64,000 nt of DNA from Paracoccus versutus (GTDB lineage: Bacteria; Pseudomonadota; Alphaproteobacteria; Rhodobacterales; Rhodobacteraceae). Every line of letters begins with the position of its first letter. Position 1 is the stretch's first letter. A program made the translations under genes and the position numbers. Positions 42,804-52,417 of this stretch are shown here, in pieces. Location of the stretch: positions 1 through 64,000 of the forward strand of contig NZ_JRKO01000034.1 in assembly GCF_000763885.1 (NCBI RefSeq). The letters run 5' to 3'. The notes beneath the pieces are model-generated. The model saw nothing but the letters and a program-made list of their open reading frames with translations. It did not search any database and was not told where the DNA came from.

Positions 42804-44302
42804 TGTCCGATATCCTGACGGCAAGCGGCACGACGGTCTGGCGCCTGATCGCCGGGCGCGCCCATGACCGGCCCGAGGCGCCGGCGCTGATCGAGGGCGA
42901 CCGGGTGCTGAGCTATGCCGGGATGATCGCCGCCGCCGACCGCATCGCCGCCGATCTGGCGGCGCGGGGCGTGACGCGGGGCGACCGCGTGGCCGTCCTG
43001 TCCGAGAACTGCATCGAATACGGCCTGACGCAGCTGGCCTGCGCCAAGCTGGGGGCGATGGTCGCCTGCCTGAACTGGCGGCTGGTGGCGCCGGAACTGG
43101 CCTGGTGCATCGACCTGGTCCAGCCGCGGCTTATGCTTTGCTCGGCCCGCCACCGCGACCTGGCCCGCGCCGCCTGCCCCGACCGCAAGGCCCTGGACCT
43201 GCGCAGCCTGGGATGCGAGGGCGAGGCCCCCGACCAGGCCCGGCCCGAGGACGGGTTCATCATCATCTATACCTCGGGCACCACCGGCCGGCCCAAGGCC
43301 GCCGTCATCAGCCAGCGGGCGCAGATCGCGCGCATGTGCGCCTTTCGGCTGGACCTGGGGCTCGCGCGCGAGGACGGCTATATCTCATGGGCGCCGATGT
43401 TCCACATGGGGGGCACCGAGCATCTGTTCTCGACCCTGCTGATCGGCGGCGCCGTCACCGTGATGGACGGGTTCGACGCCGACCGGATCATCGACACGCT
43501 GGAGCAGCAGCGCATCGGCTGGCTGATGACCGTGCCCGCCACCACCGAGCTTCTGCTGGCCCGCCTGCGGACGCGCCGGCCCCGGATCAAGGGCGTGCGG
43601 GTGGTCGGAGCCATGGCGGACATGACGCCGGCCGCGGTCATCGACGAGGTGACGCGGCGTCTCGACGCGCCCTATCTCAATTCCTTCGGCGCGACCGAGA
43701 CCGGGATGCCGCCGCTCTCCGGCGACCTGATCCGGCCCGGAGAGATGCCGCGCAGCCTTGCCAAGAAGCTGAGCGTGCTGACCGAGCTGCGCCTTGTCGG
43801 CCCCGACGGCCGCGACGTGGCCCAGGGCGAGACCGGCGAAGCCTGGGTCAGGGGGCCGACGCTTTTCAGCGGCTACTGGAACGCCGACGAGGTCAACCGC
43901 GACAGTTTCAGCGGCGGCTGGTTCCACATGGGCGACCTGTTCCGCCGCACGCCCGCGGGCTATGAATTCGCCGGGCGTTCGAAATATCTCATCAAGTCCG
44001 GGGGCGAGAACATCTATCCGGCCGAGATCGAGCGGGTGATCCTGGCCGATCCGCGCGTCGCCGACGCCATCGTCGTGCGCCGCCCCGATCCGCATTGGGG
44101 CGAGGTGCCGGTGGCGGTGGTGGCGCGCTGCGACGACAGCCTGGACGAGGCCGGGGTGATCGCGCTGTGCCGCGCCAGCCTGGCCGGCTACAAGCGCCCC
44201 AAGGACGTGGTCTTCGTCCCGGTCGAGCGCTTTCCGCGCAGCACCAGCGGCAAGATCATCCGCGAAGAGGTCGAAACCATGGTGCTGGACGCCACGGCCT
44301 GA
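42803..44302 (+). CDS. Acyl-CoA synthetase (AMP-forming, ANL family)
   Basis: The 499-residue enzyme has an intact P-loop (IIYTSGTTGRPKAA), NSFGATETG, the hinge GRSKYLIKSGGENIYP and the catalytic Lys in STSGKIIREE. It is shorter and less related to the other two full-length synthetases and resembles medium-chain or aromatic acyl-CoA ligases. It activates a carboxylate released or recycled in the pathway. It is last in the hot-dog operon and ends 19 bases before a convergent SDR. Confidence 0.93.
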   Translation: MSDILTASGTTVWRLIAGRAHDRPEAPALIEGDRVLSYAGMIAAADRIAADLAARGVTRGDRVAVLSENCIEYGLTQLACAKLGAMVACLNWRLVAPELAWCIDLVQPRLMLCSARHRDLARAACPDRKALDLRSLGCEGEAPDQARPEDGFIIIYTSGTTGRPKAAVISQRAQIARMCAFRLDLGLAREDGYISWAPMFHMGGTEHLFSTLLIGGAVTVMDGFDADRIIDTLEQQRIGWLMTVPATTELLLARLRTRRPRIKGVRVVGAMADMTPAAVIDEVTRRLDAPYLNSFGATETGMPPLSGDLIRPGEMPRSLAKKLSVLTELRLVGPDGRDVAQGETGEAWVRGPTLFSGYWNADEVNRDSFSGGWFHMGDLFRRTPAGYEFAGRSKYLIKSGGENIYPAEIERVILADPRVADAIVVRRPDPHWGEVPVAVVARCDDSLDEAGVIALCRASLAGYKRPKDVVFVPVERFPRSTSGKIIREEVETMVLDATA

Positions 44303-44321
44303 ACGGCCGCGGCGCCCTGCT

Positions 44322-45104
44322 TCATTCGACGAAACGGCCCGGCGCCTGGTGATAGGCGGGCGGGACCACGGCGACGTCGAGCCCGCTGTCGATCACCAGA
44401 ACCTGCCCGGTGATGCCGCGGGCCGAGGGACCGGCCAGATAGGCGAAGGCATCGGCGATGTCCGCGGCCGTGCAGACATAGGGGATGGGATTGCGCGCCA
44501 AGGCCCGGTCATAGGCCGCCTGCTCGCCGCCGCTGAGGCTGCTGGTCATGCCCGTCACCACATTGCCCGGCGCCAGCGCATTCACCCGGATCGCGCGCGG
44601 CGCCAGCTCCACCGCGCTCGAGCGCGTCAGCCCCACCACCGCGTGCTTGGCGGTGGTATAGGAATGGTTGGCCCAGGCCCCGACCCCCGCCAGGCTGGCG
44701 GTGTTCAGGATCACGCCGCCCTGGTCGCCCATGGCGTTCGCGGCGTGCTTGGTGCCATGGAAAACACCGCTGACCATGACCTCCAGCACGCGGTTGAAAT
44801 CGCGCGCCGCGGTCGTTCCGATCGGGCCGATGGCGCCCAGGATGCCGGCATTGTTGATCATGCAATCCAGCCGGCCGTGACGGTCCAGCGCCGCCTGCAC
44901 CAGCGCCTCGACCTGGCGCTCGTCGGCGACGTCGCAGGCCAGGGCGGTCGCGCCAAGCTCCCGCGCCAGGGCCTGCACGCCCTCGGGCCGCAGGTCGCCC
45001 AGGACCAGCCTCCAGCCCTCGCGGTGAAAGCGGCGGGCGGTCGCCGCGCCCAGCCCCGAGCCCGCGCCGGTGATGACGGCGACCTTGTCCAGCGTGTCAT
45101 TCAT
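44322..45104 (-). CDS. SDR family oxidoreductase
   Basis: The 260-residue protein is a classical SDR: TGAGSGLG cofactor motif, NNAGILG, Ser in NTASLAG, and Tyr/Lys in YTTAKHAV. It most likely oxidises a ring or side-chain alcohol with NAD(P)+. Its start overlaps the aldo/keto-reductase stop by 8 bases. It is the last gene of a seven-gene leftward operon that begins with a binding protein at 51296. Confidence 0.91.
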   Translation of the reverse strand: MNDTLDKVAVITGAGSGLGAATARRFHREGWRLVLGDLRPEGVQALARELGATALACDVADERQVEALVQAALDRHGRLDCMINNAGILGAIGPIGTTAARDFNRVLEVMVSGVFHGTKHAANAMGDQGGVILNTASLAGVGAWANHSYTTAKHAVVGLTRSSAVELAPRAIRVNALAPGNVVTGMTSSLSGGEQAAYDRALARNPIPYVCTAADIADAFAYLAGPSARGITGQVLVIDSGLDVAVVPPAYHQAPGRFVE

Positions 45105-46029
45105 CTTGCAGCAGCGCCTCCAGCTCGCCGATCTGTGCCTCGCTCAACCGCAATTCGGCGGCCTTCGCATTCGCAATCACCTGTTCGGGCTTGGTCGCCC
45201 CGGCCATGACCGAGGCCACGACGGGCCTGGACAGCAGCCAGGCAAAGGCGACCTCGGTCATGGCAAGCCCGTTCTGGTCGCACCAATCGGCGATGCGGTC
45301 CACGCGGGCCAGGTTCTCGGGCGTCAAATAGCGGTCGGCCAGCCGCGCGATCTTGCCGAAACGCCCCTCGCCCGTGTCGCCGCCGCGGTATTTGCCGGTC
45401 AAGAGCCCCGAGGCCAGCGGGAAATAGGGCAGCAGCCCCAGCCCCAGCGCGTTCAGGCAGGGGATCGTCGTCGCCTCGGCCTCGCGCCGGATCAGCGAAT
45501 ATTCCGCCTGGAGCGAGATGAAATGCTGCACGCCCAGTTCCCGCGCCAGGTGGTGGGCATGGGCGATTTCCCAATCCGCCATGTTCGAGGTGCCGATATA
45601 GCGGACCTTGCCCTGGGCGATCAGCCGGTCCAGCGCGTCCAGCGTCTCCTCGATCGGGGTGGTCGGGTCCGATTCGTGCAGCTGGTAAAGGTCGATCCAG
45701 TCGGTGCCCAGCCGGCGCAGGCTGTCCTCGACGCAGCGGATGATATAGGAGCGGTCGGCGCCGCGGCTGCCGTCGGCCATCTGCATGCCGAACTTGGTCG
45801 CCACCACGGCCCGGCCGCGCCGCGGGCCCAGCGCGCGGCCCAGGAACTCTTCCGAACCGCCTGAACGGCCATAGATGTTGGCGGTGTCGAAAAAGGTGAT
45901 CCCGGCATCCAGCGCCGCATCGACCACGCGGCGCGATTGCGCCTCGTCCGTGGTCCAGTTGAAATTGTTGCAGCCCAGCCCGACCGCCGAGACGGTCAGG
46001 CCCGAGCGGCCCAGCTTGCGATAGTCCAT
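45097..46029 (-). CDS. Aldo/keto reductase
   Basis: The 310-residue protein has the AKR catalytic tetrad Asp48, Tyr53, Lys79 and His118 (FFDTANIYG, ATKFG, YQLHES) and a C-terminal NADPH-binding segment (GATKPEQV). It reduces carbonyl groups or works in reverse. It lies in the operon with VOC proteins, a flavoprotein and a GMC oxidoreductase. The substrate is not deducible. Start: an ATG behind the AGAAAGGTGCAAGC ribosome site. Confidence 0.92.
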   Translation of the reverse strand: MDYRKLGRSGLTVSAVGLGCNNFNWTTDEAQSRRVVDAALDAGITFFDTANIYGRSGGSEEFLGRALGPRRGRAVVATKFGMQMADGSRGADRSYIIRCVEDSLRRLGTDWIDLYQLHESDPTTPIEETLDALDRLIAQGKVRYIGTSNMADWEIAHAHHLARELGVQHFISLQAEYSLIRREAEATTIPCLNALGLGLLPYFPLASGLLTGKYRGGDTGEGRFGKIARLADRYLTPENLARVDRIADWCDQNGLAMTEVAFAWLLSRPVVASVMAGATKPEQVIANAKAAELRLSEAQIGELEALLQDE

Positions 46030-46041
46030 GCTTGCACCTTT

Positions 46042-46569
46042 CTAGAGTTCGCGGATCACGTCGCGCCCGTCCCAGCCCACCGAAGGCAGGCGCATGCGGT
46101 CGAACATCTGCCGCCGCTCGGGCTTCAGATCGACCAGTTCGATCATCGGCGCATCGGGATCGGCGGGGTCGCACAGATAGCACATGCGCGACAGGGCCTG
46201 GCGGCCCTCGATGGCGCGGACCATGCCGCGCGCCTCGGCCGCCGCCAGCTGCGCGTCGAAATCGTCGCAGAGAAAGCCGAAATGCTGAAGCCCGGCGCCG
46301 CGCCTTTCCAGGAAGTCTCGATAGGGCGAGGCTGCGTCGGCCGGCTCGATCAGCTCGATCTGCACCGGGCCGGTATAGCCCATCAGCACCCGCCTGTGGA
46401 TCTGGACCGAGACCGGCTCGTCCCAGATCTTCAGCACCTGGAACGGGATCGGCACCGGATAGACGAAGAAGGGCCCGACCCCCATGCGCCCGGCCCAGTC
46501 ATGGGCGGCGGCATCGGCATCGGGGACCACATATCCGTGCTGGAACAGGGTTCCGTAATGGCGGCTCAT
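46042..46569 (-). CDS. VOC family (glyoxalase-fold) protein
   Basis: The 175-residue protein has the VOC double-module form: HGYVVPDADAAAHDWAGRMGVGPFFV, then LQHFGFLCDDFDAQL and a late IELVDL. It is the counterpart of the VOC protein at 27164. The next gene in the operon is a second VOC protein of the other type, so the two types occur together. The start follows a strong CAAGGAGG ribosome site. Function is unknown; a metal-dependent isomerase or lyase is possible. Confidence 0.82.
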   Translation of the reverse strand: MSRHYGTLFQHGYVVPDADAAAHDWAGRMGVGPFFVYPVPIPFQVLKIWDEPVSVQIHRRVLMGYTGPVQIELIEPADAASPYRDFLERRGAGLQHFGFLCDDFDAQLAAAEARGMVRAIEGRQALSRMCYLCDPADPDAPMIELVDLKPERRQMFDRMRLPSVGWDGRDVIREL

Positions 46570-46620
46570 GCTTTGCCTCCTTGGTGGCGGGTGGTTGCCG
46601 CGATCCGCGCCGCGGCGGCG

Positions 46621-47103
46621 CTACGGCCGGCCATCCCGGGCCGGCCCCAGCGTGGCGAAGGAAAAGGGGTGGCTGTCATCCGTCACCTCCAGCAGTTCCA
46701 GCACATTGCCGTCGGGATCGTGGCCGTAAACCGAGGCATGGCTGGCCCGGCGCTGCGGGGCCGAGCGAAAGCGGATGCCCGCCGCCTCGAGCCGGGCGAC
46801 CTCGGCCGCCAACTCGCGGACATGCAGGCAAAGATGGGTGATGCCGTGGTCCTGGATACCGCGGTCCGGCCGGCTGGGGGCGGGGCTCGAGAACTCGAAA
46901 AGCTCCAGAAAGCAGTTGCCGGCGCGCAGCTTGGCCTGGCGCGCCGCCGATCCCCTGAGGCCCATGATCGTGTCGGGCAGCGCCGCGCCCTGCGCCCAGT
47001 CCATGCGCGAGGCGACGGTGAAGCCCAGCACGTTGCAATAGAAATCCAGCGCCCGGTCCAGGTCCGGGGTCGAGATGGCGGCGTGGTGGATGCCCAGGAT
47101 CAT
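46621..47103 (-). CDS. VOC family (glyoxalase-fold) protein
   Basis: The 160-residue protein is the counterpart of the VOC protein at 40348, sharing HHAAIST, a FLELFEF segment, ITHLCLHV and YGHDPDGNVLELLE, with His/Glu/His/Glu as likely metal ligands. Its ATG overlaps the stop of the flavoprotein gene (ATGA). It is separated from the other VOC gene by 51 bases holding only that gene's ribosome site. Its role is unknown. Confidence 0.86.
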   Translation of the reverse strand: MILGIHHAAISTPDLDRALDFYCNVLGFTVASRMDWAQGAALPDTIMGLRGSAARQAKLRAGNCFLELFEFSSPAPSRPDRGIQDHGITHLCLHVRELAAEVARLEAAGIRFRSAPQRRASHASVYGHDPDGNVLELLEVTDDSHPFSFATLGPARDGRP

Positions 47104-48467
47104 GGCCGCGCCTCGGCCGCCGCATTGCTGCCCGCCACCCGGCCGAAGACGATGGCATTGCCGATCGAGGCGCCGCCGCCGGCATAGCAGGGGCCGAACA
47201 TGCCGCCCGTCGTCTCGCCCGCGGCATAGAGGCCGGCAATCGGCCGGTCGGCCTGGTCCAGCACCCGCGCCTCGGTGTCGATCCTCAGCCCGGTGCCGGT
47301 CCAGCACACGATGGCCGGCCGGATGCGCGCGCCGTAGAAGGGCGGGGTCGAAATCGGCTTCAGATGCTCGGCCGGCTTGAAGAAATGCGCATCCCGCCCG
47401 GTTTCGGCGGCGCGGTTGGCGGCGGCGACGGTGGTGGCCAGCGTCGCCGCGTCGATGCCGAGCTGCGCCGCCAGCCCCTCCAGCGTATCGGCCTGCGCGA
47501 CCTGCCCGCGGGCGGCGAAATGCGCCAGCCGGTCCGCCGACCAGTTCGGCGCGGTGGCCGAGCGGGCCTCGCGCCGCGCCGCCTCGTCGAAGATCGCGAA
47601 GCATTCGCGCGCGGTCTGTTCGTTCAGCAGTTCGGACAGGATGGAATATTCGCAGGATTCGTCGACGAAGCGGCGCCCCTCATGCGTGACATGGATCAGC
47701 CAGGGCGGCAGATAGGTCTCCAGCTCCTTTTCCCAGCCCGGCGTCATCAGCAGAAGGCCGCGATCCGGCCGAGTGATGCCGGCGCCAAGGCGGCGGCCGA
47801 TGCGAATGCCGTCGCCCTGGGAATGGGGCGAGCCGATATACCAGGACAGCTCGCCCTGCGCCGCGGCCGTGGGGTAAAGCTCGGCCAGCAATTGCCGGTT
47901 GGCGCCGAAGCCTCCGGTGGCCAGCACCACCGCCCCCGCCGTCACCCGGTCGCCCTCGACCAGGATGCCGGCGACGCGGCCATCCTCGACCAGCAACTCC
48001 TGCACCCGGCTGCGCAGCGCCATGTCCACGGCAAGGCCGCTCAGCGAGCCCTCCAGCACCTCGGCGATCTCGGCGCCATGGCCGCGGGCGCGATGGCCGC
48101 GCCGGATCTTGTCCACGCCCGAGCAATAAAGGTTCTCCTCGGGGAAATCGACGCCCAGCCCGACCAGCCAGTCGAAGGCCGGCGTCGCGTCGTGGCACAG
48201 CCGCCTGACCAGCGCCGGGTCGAGCTTGTATTGGTTGATATGCAGGTAATAGCGGTAAAGCGCCTCGGGCGTGTCCTCGATCCCCGCCCGGCGCTGGAGC
48301 GAGGTGCCCGCCGCATAGAACACGCCCCCCGACAGGGCGGTCGAGCCGCCGGCCTTGTCGCCCGCCTCGACCATCAGCACGCGGGCGCCGGCCTGGGCGG
48401 CCATATGCGCCGCCGCAAGCCCGGCCCCGCCGGCGCCCACCACGATGACGTCGTAGTCCCTGTCCAT
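47100..48467 (-). CDS. FAD-dependent oxidoreductase, fumarate-reductase/ketosteroid-dehydrogenase family
   Basis: The 455-residue flavoprotein has VVGAGGAGLAAAHMA at the start, STALSGGVFYAAG, RGHGAEIAE and a final GLYAAGETTGGMFGPCYAGGGASIGN. It is shorter than the KstD-like protein at 20119 and closer to tricarballylate-dehydrogenase-type proteins. It probably introduces or reduces a C=C bond beside a carbonyl or carboxyl. The start shares one base with the GMC stop (TGATG), showing coupled translation. Confidence 0.9.
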   Translation of the reverse strand: MDRDYDVIVVGAGGAGLAAAHMAAQAGARVLMVEAGDKAGGSTALSGGVFYAAGTSLQRRAGIEDTPEALYRYYLHINQYKLDPALVRRLCHDATPAFDWLVGLGVDFPEENLYCSGVDKIRRGHRARGHGAEIAEVLEGSLSGLAVDMALRSRVQELLVEDGRVAGILVEGDRVTAGAVVLATGGFGANRQLLAELYPTAAAQGELSWYIGSPHSQGDGIRIGRRLGAGITRPDRGLLLMTPGWEKELETYLPPWLIHVTHEGRRFVDESCEYSILSELLNEQTARECFAIFDEAARREARSATAPNWSADRLAHFAARGQVAQADTLEGLAAQLGIDAATLATTVAAANRAAETGRDAHFFKPAEHLKPISTPPFYGARIRPAIVCWTGTGLRIDTEARVLDQADRPIAGLYAAGETTGGMFGPCYAGGGASIGNAIVFGRVAGSNAAAEARP

Positions 48468-50110
48468 CACGCTGCTCCCTTCATCCCCGGTGCGGCGCCC
48501 TGGGCCATGTCCTCCAGGACCATGGCGGCGCATCTCTCGCCGATCATGATCGACGGCGCGTTGGTGTTCCCGGCCGGCAGCCGCGGCATGATCGAGGCAT
48601 CCGCCACGTAAAGCCCGCCGATGCCATGCACGCGCAGCCGGTGATCGACCACGCCGCCCGCAGCCAAGGGCAGCATGGCGCAAGAGCCCACGGGATGCAG
48701 GTTCGCGATGCCGTTGCCACGCAGCCAGTCGACGATCTCGGCCTGGGTCCGCACCGCGGGGCCGGGGCGGATCTCTTCGGCCATATAGCGGGCCAGCGCC
48801 GGCTGGCCGGCGATATGGCGCGTGATGCGGACGGCATTGGCCATGGCCATCCGGTCCACCTCGTCGCGAAAGAAATTGTGCCGGATCACCGGATCGGCAA
48901 AGGGATCGGGCGCGCGCAGCCGCACCTCGCCGGTCGCCACAGGGTCCAGATGCACCGGGCTCATGGTGAAGCCGGGAAAGTCGTGGACCCGCATCCCCCG
49001 CCTGTCGCGCGAGGCGACCGACCATATGTTGGTGTTGATCTGCAGGTTGGGCCGGTCCCTGGTCTCGTCCGTGCGGGTGAAGATGCCGGCAAAGATGCCG
49101 TTCGCGGCCAGCGGACCGCGCCGGGCCAGCACATATTGCGCCCCGGCGATGGCCTTGCGCAGCGGGCTGCGCGCCAGTTCGTTGATCGTCACCGGCTCGC
49201 GGCAGCGAAAGATCAGCGAGCAATAGAAATGGTCGCGCAGGTTGGCGCCGACGCCGGGCAAGTCGTGCAGCACCTCGATGCCGTGGTCGCGCAGATGATC
49301 GGCCGGGCCGATCCCCGAAAGCTGCAAGAGCTGGGGCGAGCCGAAGGCCCCGCCGCAGACCACGACCCCGTGCCGCGCCCGCGCCCGCAGGATGCGCCCG
49401 CCTTGGCGGTATTCGATGCCGACGGCCTTGCGGCCCTGAAACAGCAGCCGCGTGGCATGGGCGCCGGTGTCGACGCGCAGGTTGCGGCCCGCCGCCGACA
49501 GGTAGGCGCGGGCCGAGTTGCAGCGCCGCCGGTTGCGGGTGGTGGTCTGGAACAGGCCCGCCCCCTCTTGCTGGGCACCGTTGAAATCGGGGTTTGCGGG
49601 GATGCCGGCCTGTTTCGCGGCCTCGATGATCGCCAGCGCCACCGGCGATGGGTCGGGCTGGTCCGAGACGGCCAGCGGCCCGCCGATGCCGTGATAATCG
49701 TCGGGGCCGCGCGCCTGGTCCTCGGCCTTCTTGAACCAGGGCAGCACGTCCTGCCAGCTCCAGCCGGGATTTCCCAGCTGCGCCCAGTTGTCGTAATCGC
49801 TCGGATGGCCACGGATATACAGCATGCCGTTGATCGAGCTGGTGCCGCCCAGAACCTTGCCGCGCGGGTTGTACATCGGCCGCCCGTTCAGTTCCGGCTC
49901 TGGCTCGGATTCGAACATCCAGTTCACCTTGGGATTGGTGAACAGCATGGGATAGCCCATCGGCACCTTGATCCAGAAGGCGCTGTCGCGCGGGCCCGCC
50001 TCGAGCAGCAGGACACGGTATTTCCCCGATTCCGCCAGCCGTCCGGCCACCGCGCAGCCCGCGGAACCGGCGCCCGAGACGATGAAGTCGAACTCGCTGT
50101 CGAAACGCAT
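48467..50110 (-). CDS. GMC family oxidoreductase (choline-dehydrogenase-like)
   Basis: The 547-residue flavoprotein has the GMC FAD motif (SGAGSAGCAVAGRLAE), VLGGTSSINGM, GAFGSPQLLQLSGIGP and the active His472/Asn517 pair (LHPVGS, GNTNAP). GMC dehydrogenases oxidise primary or secondary alcohols. In this setting it may oxidise an alcohol side chain of the substrate. The start at 50110 follows GCAAGGAGG; an earlier methionine is less well placed. It lies 55 bases behind the binding-protein gene. Confidence 0.94.
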   Translation of the reverse strand: MRFDSEFDFIVSGAGSAGCAVAGRLAESGKYRVLLLEAGPRDSAFWIKVPMGYPMLFTNPKVNWMFESEPEPELNGRPMYNPRGKVLGGTSSINGMLYIRGHPSDYDNWAQLGNPGWSWQDVLPWFKKAEDQARGPDDYHGIGGPLAVSDQPDPSPVALAIIEAAKQAGIPANPDFNGAQQEGAGLFQTTTRNRRRCNSARAYLSAAGRNLRVDTGAHATRLLFQGRKAVGIEYRQGGRILRARARHGVVVCGGAFGSPQLLQLSGIGPADHLRDHGIEVLHDLPGVGANLRDHFYCSLIFRCREPVTINELARSPLRKAIAGAQYVLARRGPLAANGIFAGIFTRTDETRDRPNLQINTNIWSVASRDRRGMRVHDFPGFTMSPVHLDPVATGEVRLRAPDPFADPVIRHNFFRDEVDRMAMANAVRITRHIAGQPALARYMAEEIRPGPAVRTQAEIVDWLRGNGIANLHPVGSCAMLPLAAGGVVDHRLRVHGIGGLYVADASIMPRLPAGNTNAPSIMIGERCAAMVLEDMAQGAAPGMKGAA

Positions 50111-50165
50111 TGCGTCCTCCTTGCGCAACGGGCGCGCCCCTGCCGGCGCGCGCGCATGCGATGCC

Positions 50166-51296
50166 TTACAGATCCTCGGGGCGCGCGAAGCTGCCGTCCT
50201 TGACGGTCAGGATGCCCATGCCGAAGGTCGCGGCGCGTTCCGGGGTGAAGTTGTAGACGCCCTCGCCCACGATCACCGGCACGTCCTTGATGCCGGCCAG
50301 GGCGTCGCGCATCTCCTCGCGCGTGGCATCCGGCCCGGCACGGCGCAGCGCGTCGGCAAAGACCATCATCGTCGAATAGCCCTGCGGCGCCCAATTGTCG
50401 GCCTCGACCCCGTGCCTGGCCTTGTAGGCTTCGGCAAAGGCGCGCGAGGGCTCGTCGAAGCCGCCGGGCGTCCATTCGCCGATCACGGTCACGCCCTCGA
50501 CCGCGCTGCCGCCGGTGTTGAGGAACTCGGGCGAGGCCAGCGATTGCAGCCCGAAGATCTGCACCTCCGGGTCAAGGCCCGCCTGCTTGAACTGCATGAT
50601 GACATTGGCGCCAAGCGCGGCCGGCGTGGCGATGAACAGGCAGTCGGCATCGCTTTGCGCCACCTTCACCGCCAGGGCCGAGAAGTCGATGTCGGACAGC
50701 TTGACGCCGTCGAGCTGCGCCTTCACTCCGTGTTCCTTCACCCGCTCCATGAACACATTCGCCATGGCGACATAGGCTTCGTTGTCCAGGACGGTGATGA
50801 CCGCGCAGTCCTGCACGCCGCGCTTTTCGGCGGCATAATCGGCGATCGGCGGCGTCGCGATCGAGGCCGGCTGCGAAAACGGGAAGGACCAGGGCCCGGC
50901 CTGCGGCACGGCGTCGTTGTTTGACTGCATATAGGCCAGGATGCCCAGATCGTTGGCCGCGGCCGCAGCCGCCGGGGCGATGGCGCCGGTGGTCGGGCCG
51001 ATGATGGCGATGTTTTCCGAATCCGCGGCGCGCCGGCCGATCAGGCCCAGCGCCTGGCCGCGGTCGCCCGCATCGTCGTCCAGCGTATACTGGATGGTGA
51101 CGCCCTCGCCCGCCAGGCCCTTGGCATTGATGTCCTCGATGGCCATGACCGCGCCGTCGGCGATGCCGCGGCCGATGAAGGCCGGGCTGCCGGTCAGCGA
51201 CTGGATGATCGCCACCTTGACCTCCTTGGCCATGGCCATCGGCGCAAAGGCGGCAGAGGCGGCAAGCGCGGTGCCCATCAGGATTCTCAGTGACAT
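50166..51296 (-). CDS. ABC transporter substrate-binding protein (branched-chain-type)
   Basis: The 376-residue protein has a signal peptide ending near AMAKE and the family pattern QSLTGSPAFIG, IGPTTGAIAPAAA and WTPGGFDEP. It is a paralogue of the binding proteins at 29945 and 56258. The matching permease set (51527 onward) lies on the other side of a divergent promoter. The start follows GGACGGGAGGAACG. It heads the seven-gene leftward operon, so uptake and oxidation genes are co-expressed. Confidence 0.93.
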   Translation of the reverse strand: MSLRILMGTALAASAAFAPMAMAKEVKVAIIQSLTGSPAFIGRGIADGAVMAIEDINAKGLAGEGVTIQYTLDDDAGDRGQALGLIGRRAADSENIAIIGPTTGAIAPAAAAAANDLGILAYMQSNNDAVPQAGPWSFPFSQPASIATPPIADYAAEKRGVQDCAVITVLDNEAYVAMANVFMERVKEHGVKAQLDGVKLSDIDFSALAVKVAQSDADCLFIATPAALGANVIMQFKQAGLDPEVQIFGLQSLASPEFLNTGGSAVEGVTVIGEWTPGGFDEPSRAFAEAYKARHGVEADNWAPQGYSTMMVFADALRRAGPDATREEMRDALAGIKDVPVIVGEGVYNFTPERAATFGMGILTVKDGSFARPEDL

Positions 51297-51526
51297 TCGT
51301 TCCTCCCGTCCTTGGGCGCGCTGCCGCCGCGCCCTGGCGCGGCAATCCGGCTGCCCCTGTTGAAACCGGCGCCCGACACGGCCGCACCGGAAAAGCGGCG
51401 GGCGGTCGTCGATTCGTGCACGCGGGTAAATGAACACAAATTCACAGTTGTTGTATACAAAAATATGTGCCTATGAATTATTGGACGGAAGAATCCGAAG
51501 AACCCCGGCCGGGAAGGGAGAGGCTC
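51297..51526. promoter_or_regulatory. Divergent promoter region with perfect TTGTATACAA palindrome
   Basis: TTGTATACAA at 51451-51460 is a perfect 10-bp palindrome. AACACAA at 51433-51439 lies exactly 21 bp upstream of its TATACAA half. This fits the box pairs elsewhere and is the best candidate for the core operator. The rest of the gap is GC-rich and featureless. GGGAAGGGAGAGG precedes the GTG start at 51527. Confidence 0.65.
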
Positions 51527-52417
51527 GTGTTCCTGCAACAAATCGTCAACGGATTGGTGATCGGCGGGGTCTATGCGCTGTTCGCGCTTGGCTTCACGCT
51601 GATCTTCGGCATCCACAAGATCATGAACCTCGCCCATGGCGGGATCTTCATGACCGGGGCCTTCATCGGCCTTTACTCGGTCCAGGCGGGATTGCCGCTT
51701 TGGCTGGCCTTCATCCTGGCGATGATCGGCGCCGGCCTCGTCTCGGTCATCATCGAGGTCACGGCCTTTCGCCGCCTGCGCCAAAGCGGCGAGGTCGAGT
51801 TCAGCGCCCTGATCTCCTCCATCGGGGCGAATCTGGTGCTGGTGTCCATCGCGCAGATGCTGTCCAAGACCCAGGTGCTGCGCTTTCCCTTCGACACCTT
51901 CCCGGTGGTGATCTTCAAGGTCTGGGGGCTGCGGGTCTCGGCGTTGCAGCTGGCGATGGCGGTGCTGGCGATCCTGCTGGTGGCGGGGCTTTCCTGGTAT
52001 CTCTACCGGACCGGCTTTGGCCGCCAGGTCCGCGCTGTGGCGCAGAACGAGCGCGCGGCGCTGCTGGCGGGCATCCGGCCCAGCGTCATCTATTTCCAGA
52101 CCTTCATGCTGTCGGGCATGCTGGCAGGGGCGGCGGGGGTGCTGGTCGGGCTGGCCTTCAACTCGATCCATTTCATGATGGGCGACCCGTTCCTGCTGCG
52201 CGGCTTCGTGGTGGTGATCCTGGGCGGGCTGGGCTCGGTCGCGGGGGCGCTGGTCGCCTCGCTGGGCTTCGGCGTGCTGCAGACGCTGAGCGTCGCCTAC
52301 CTGTCCTCGCGGCTGTCCGACATCATCATCTTCGGCCTGCTCTTTGCTGTGCTGCTGCTGCGCCCCAACGGCCTTTTCGGGCAGGACGAGGCCGGCGTGC
52401 TGAGGGGGCGCCGCTGA
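51527..52417 (+). CDS. livH: Branched-chain-type ABC transporter permease, LivH family
   Basis: The 296-residue membrane protein shares GGVYALFALGFTLIFG, NLAHGGIFM, GRQVRAVA and VVVILGGLGSVAGA with the LivH at 31140 and has the same length. I chose the GTG at 51527, with GGGAGAGG seven bases upstream, because the family sequence begins there. An upstream GTG at 51467 would add 20 non-conserved residues. It forms the channel with the following livM. Confidence 0.92.
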   Translation: MFLQQIVNGLVIGGVYALFALGFTLIFGIHKIMNLAHGGIFMTGAFIGLYSVQAGLPLWLAFILAMIGAGLVSVIIEVTAFRRLRQSGEVEFSALISSIGANLVLVSIAQMLSKTQVLRFPFDTFPVVIFKVWGLRVSALQLAMAVLAILLVAGLSWYLYRTGFGRQVRAVAQNERAALLAGIRPSVIYFQTFMLSGMLAGAAGVLVGLAFNSIHFMMGDPFLLRGFVVVILGGLGSVAGALVASLGFGVLQTLSVAYLSSRLSDIIIFGLLFAVLLLRPNGLFGQDEAGVLRGRR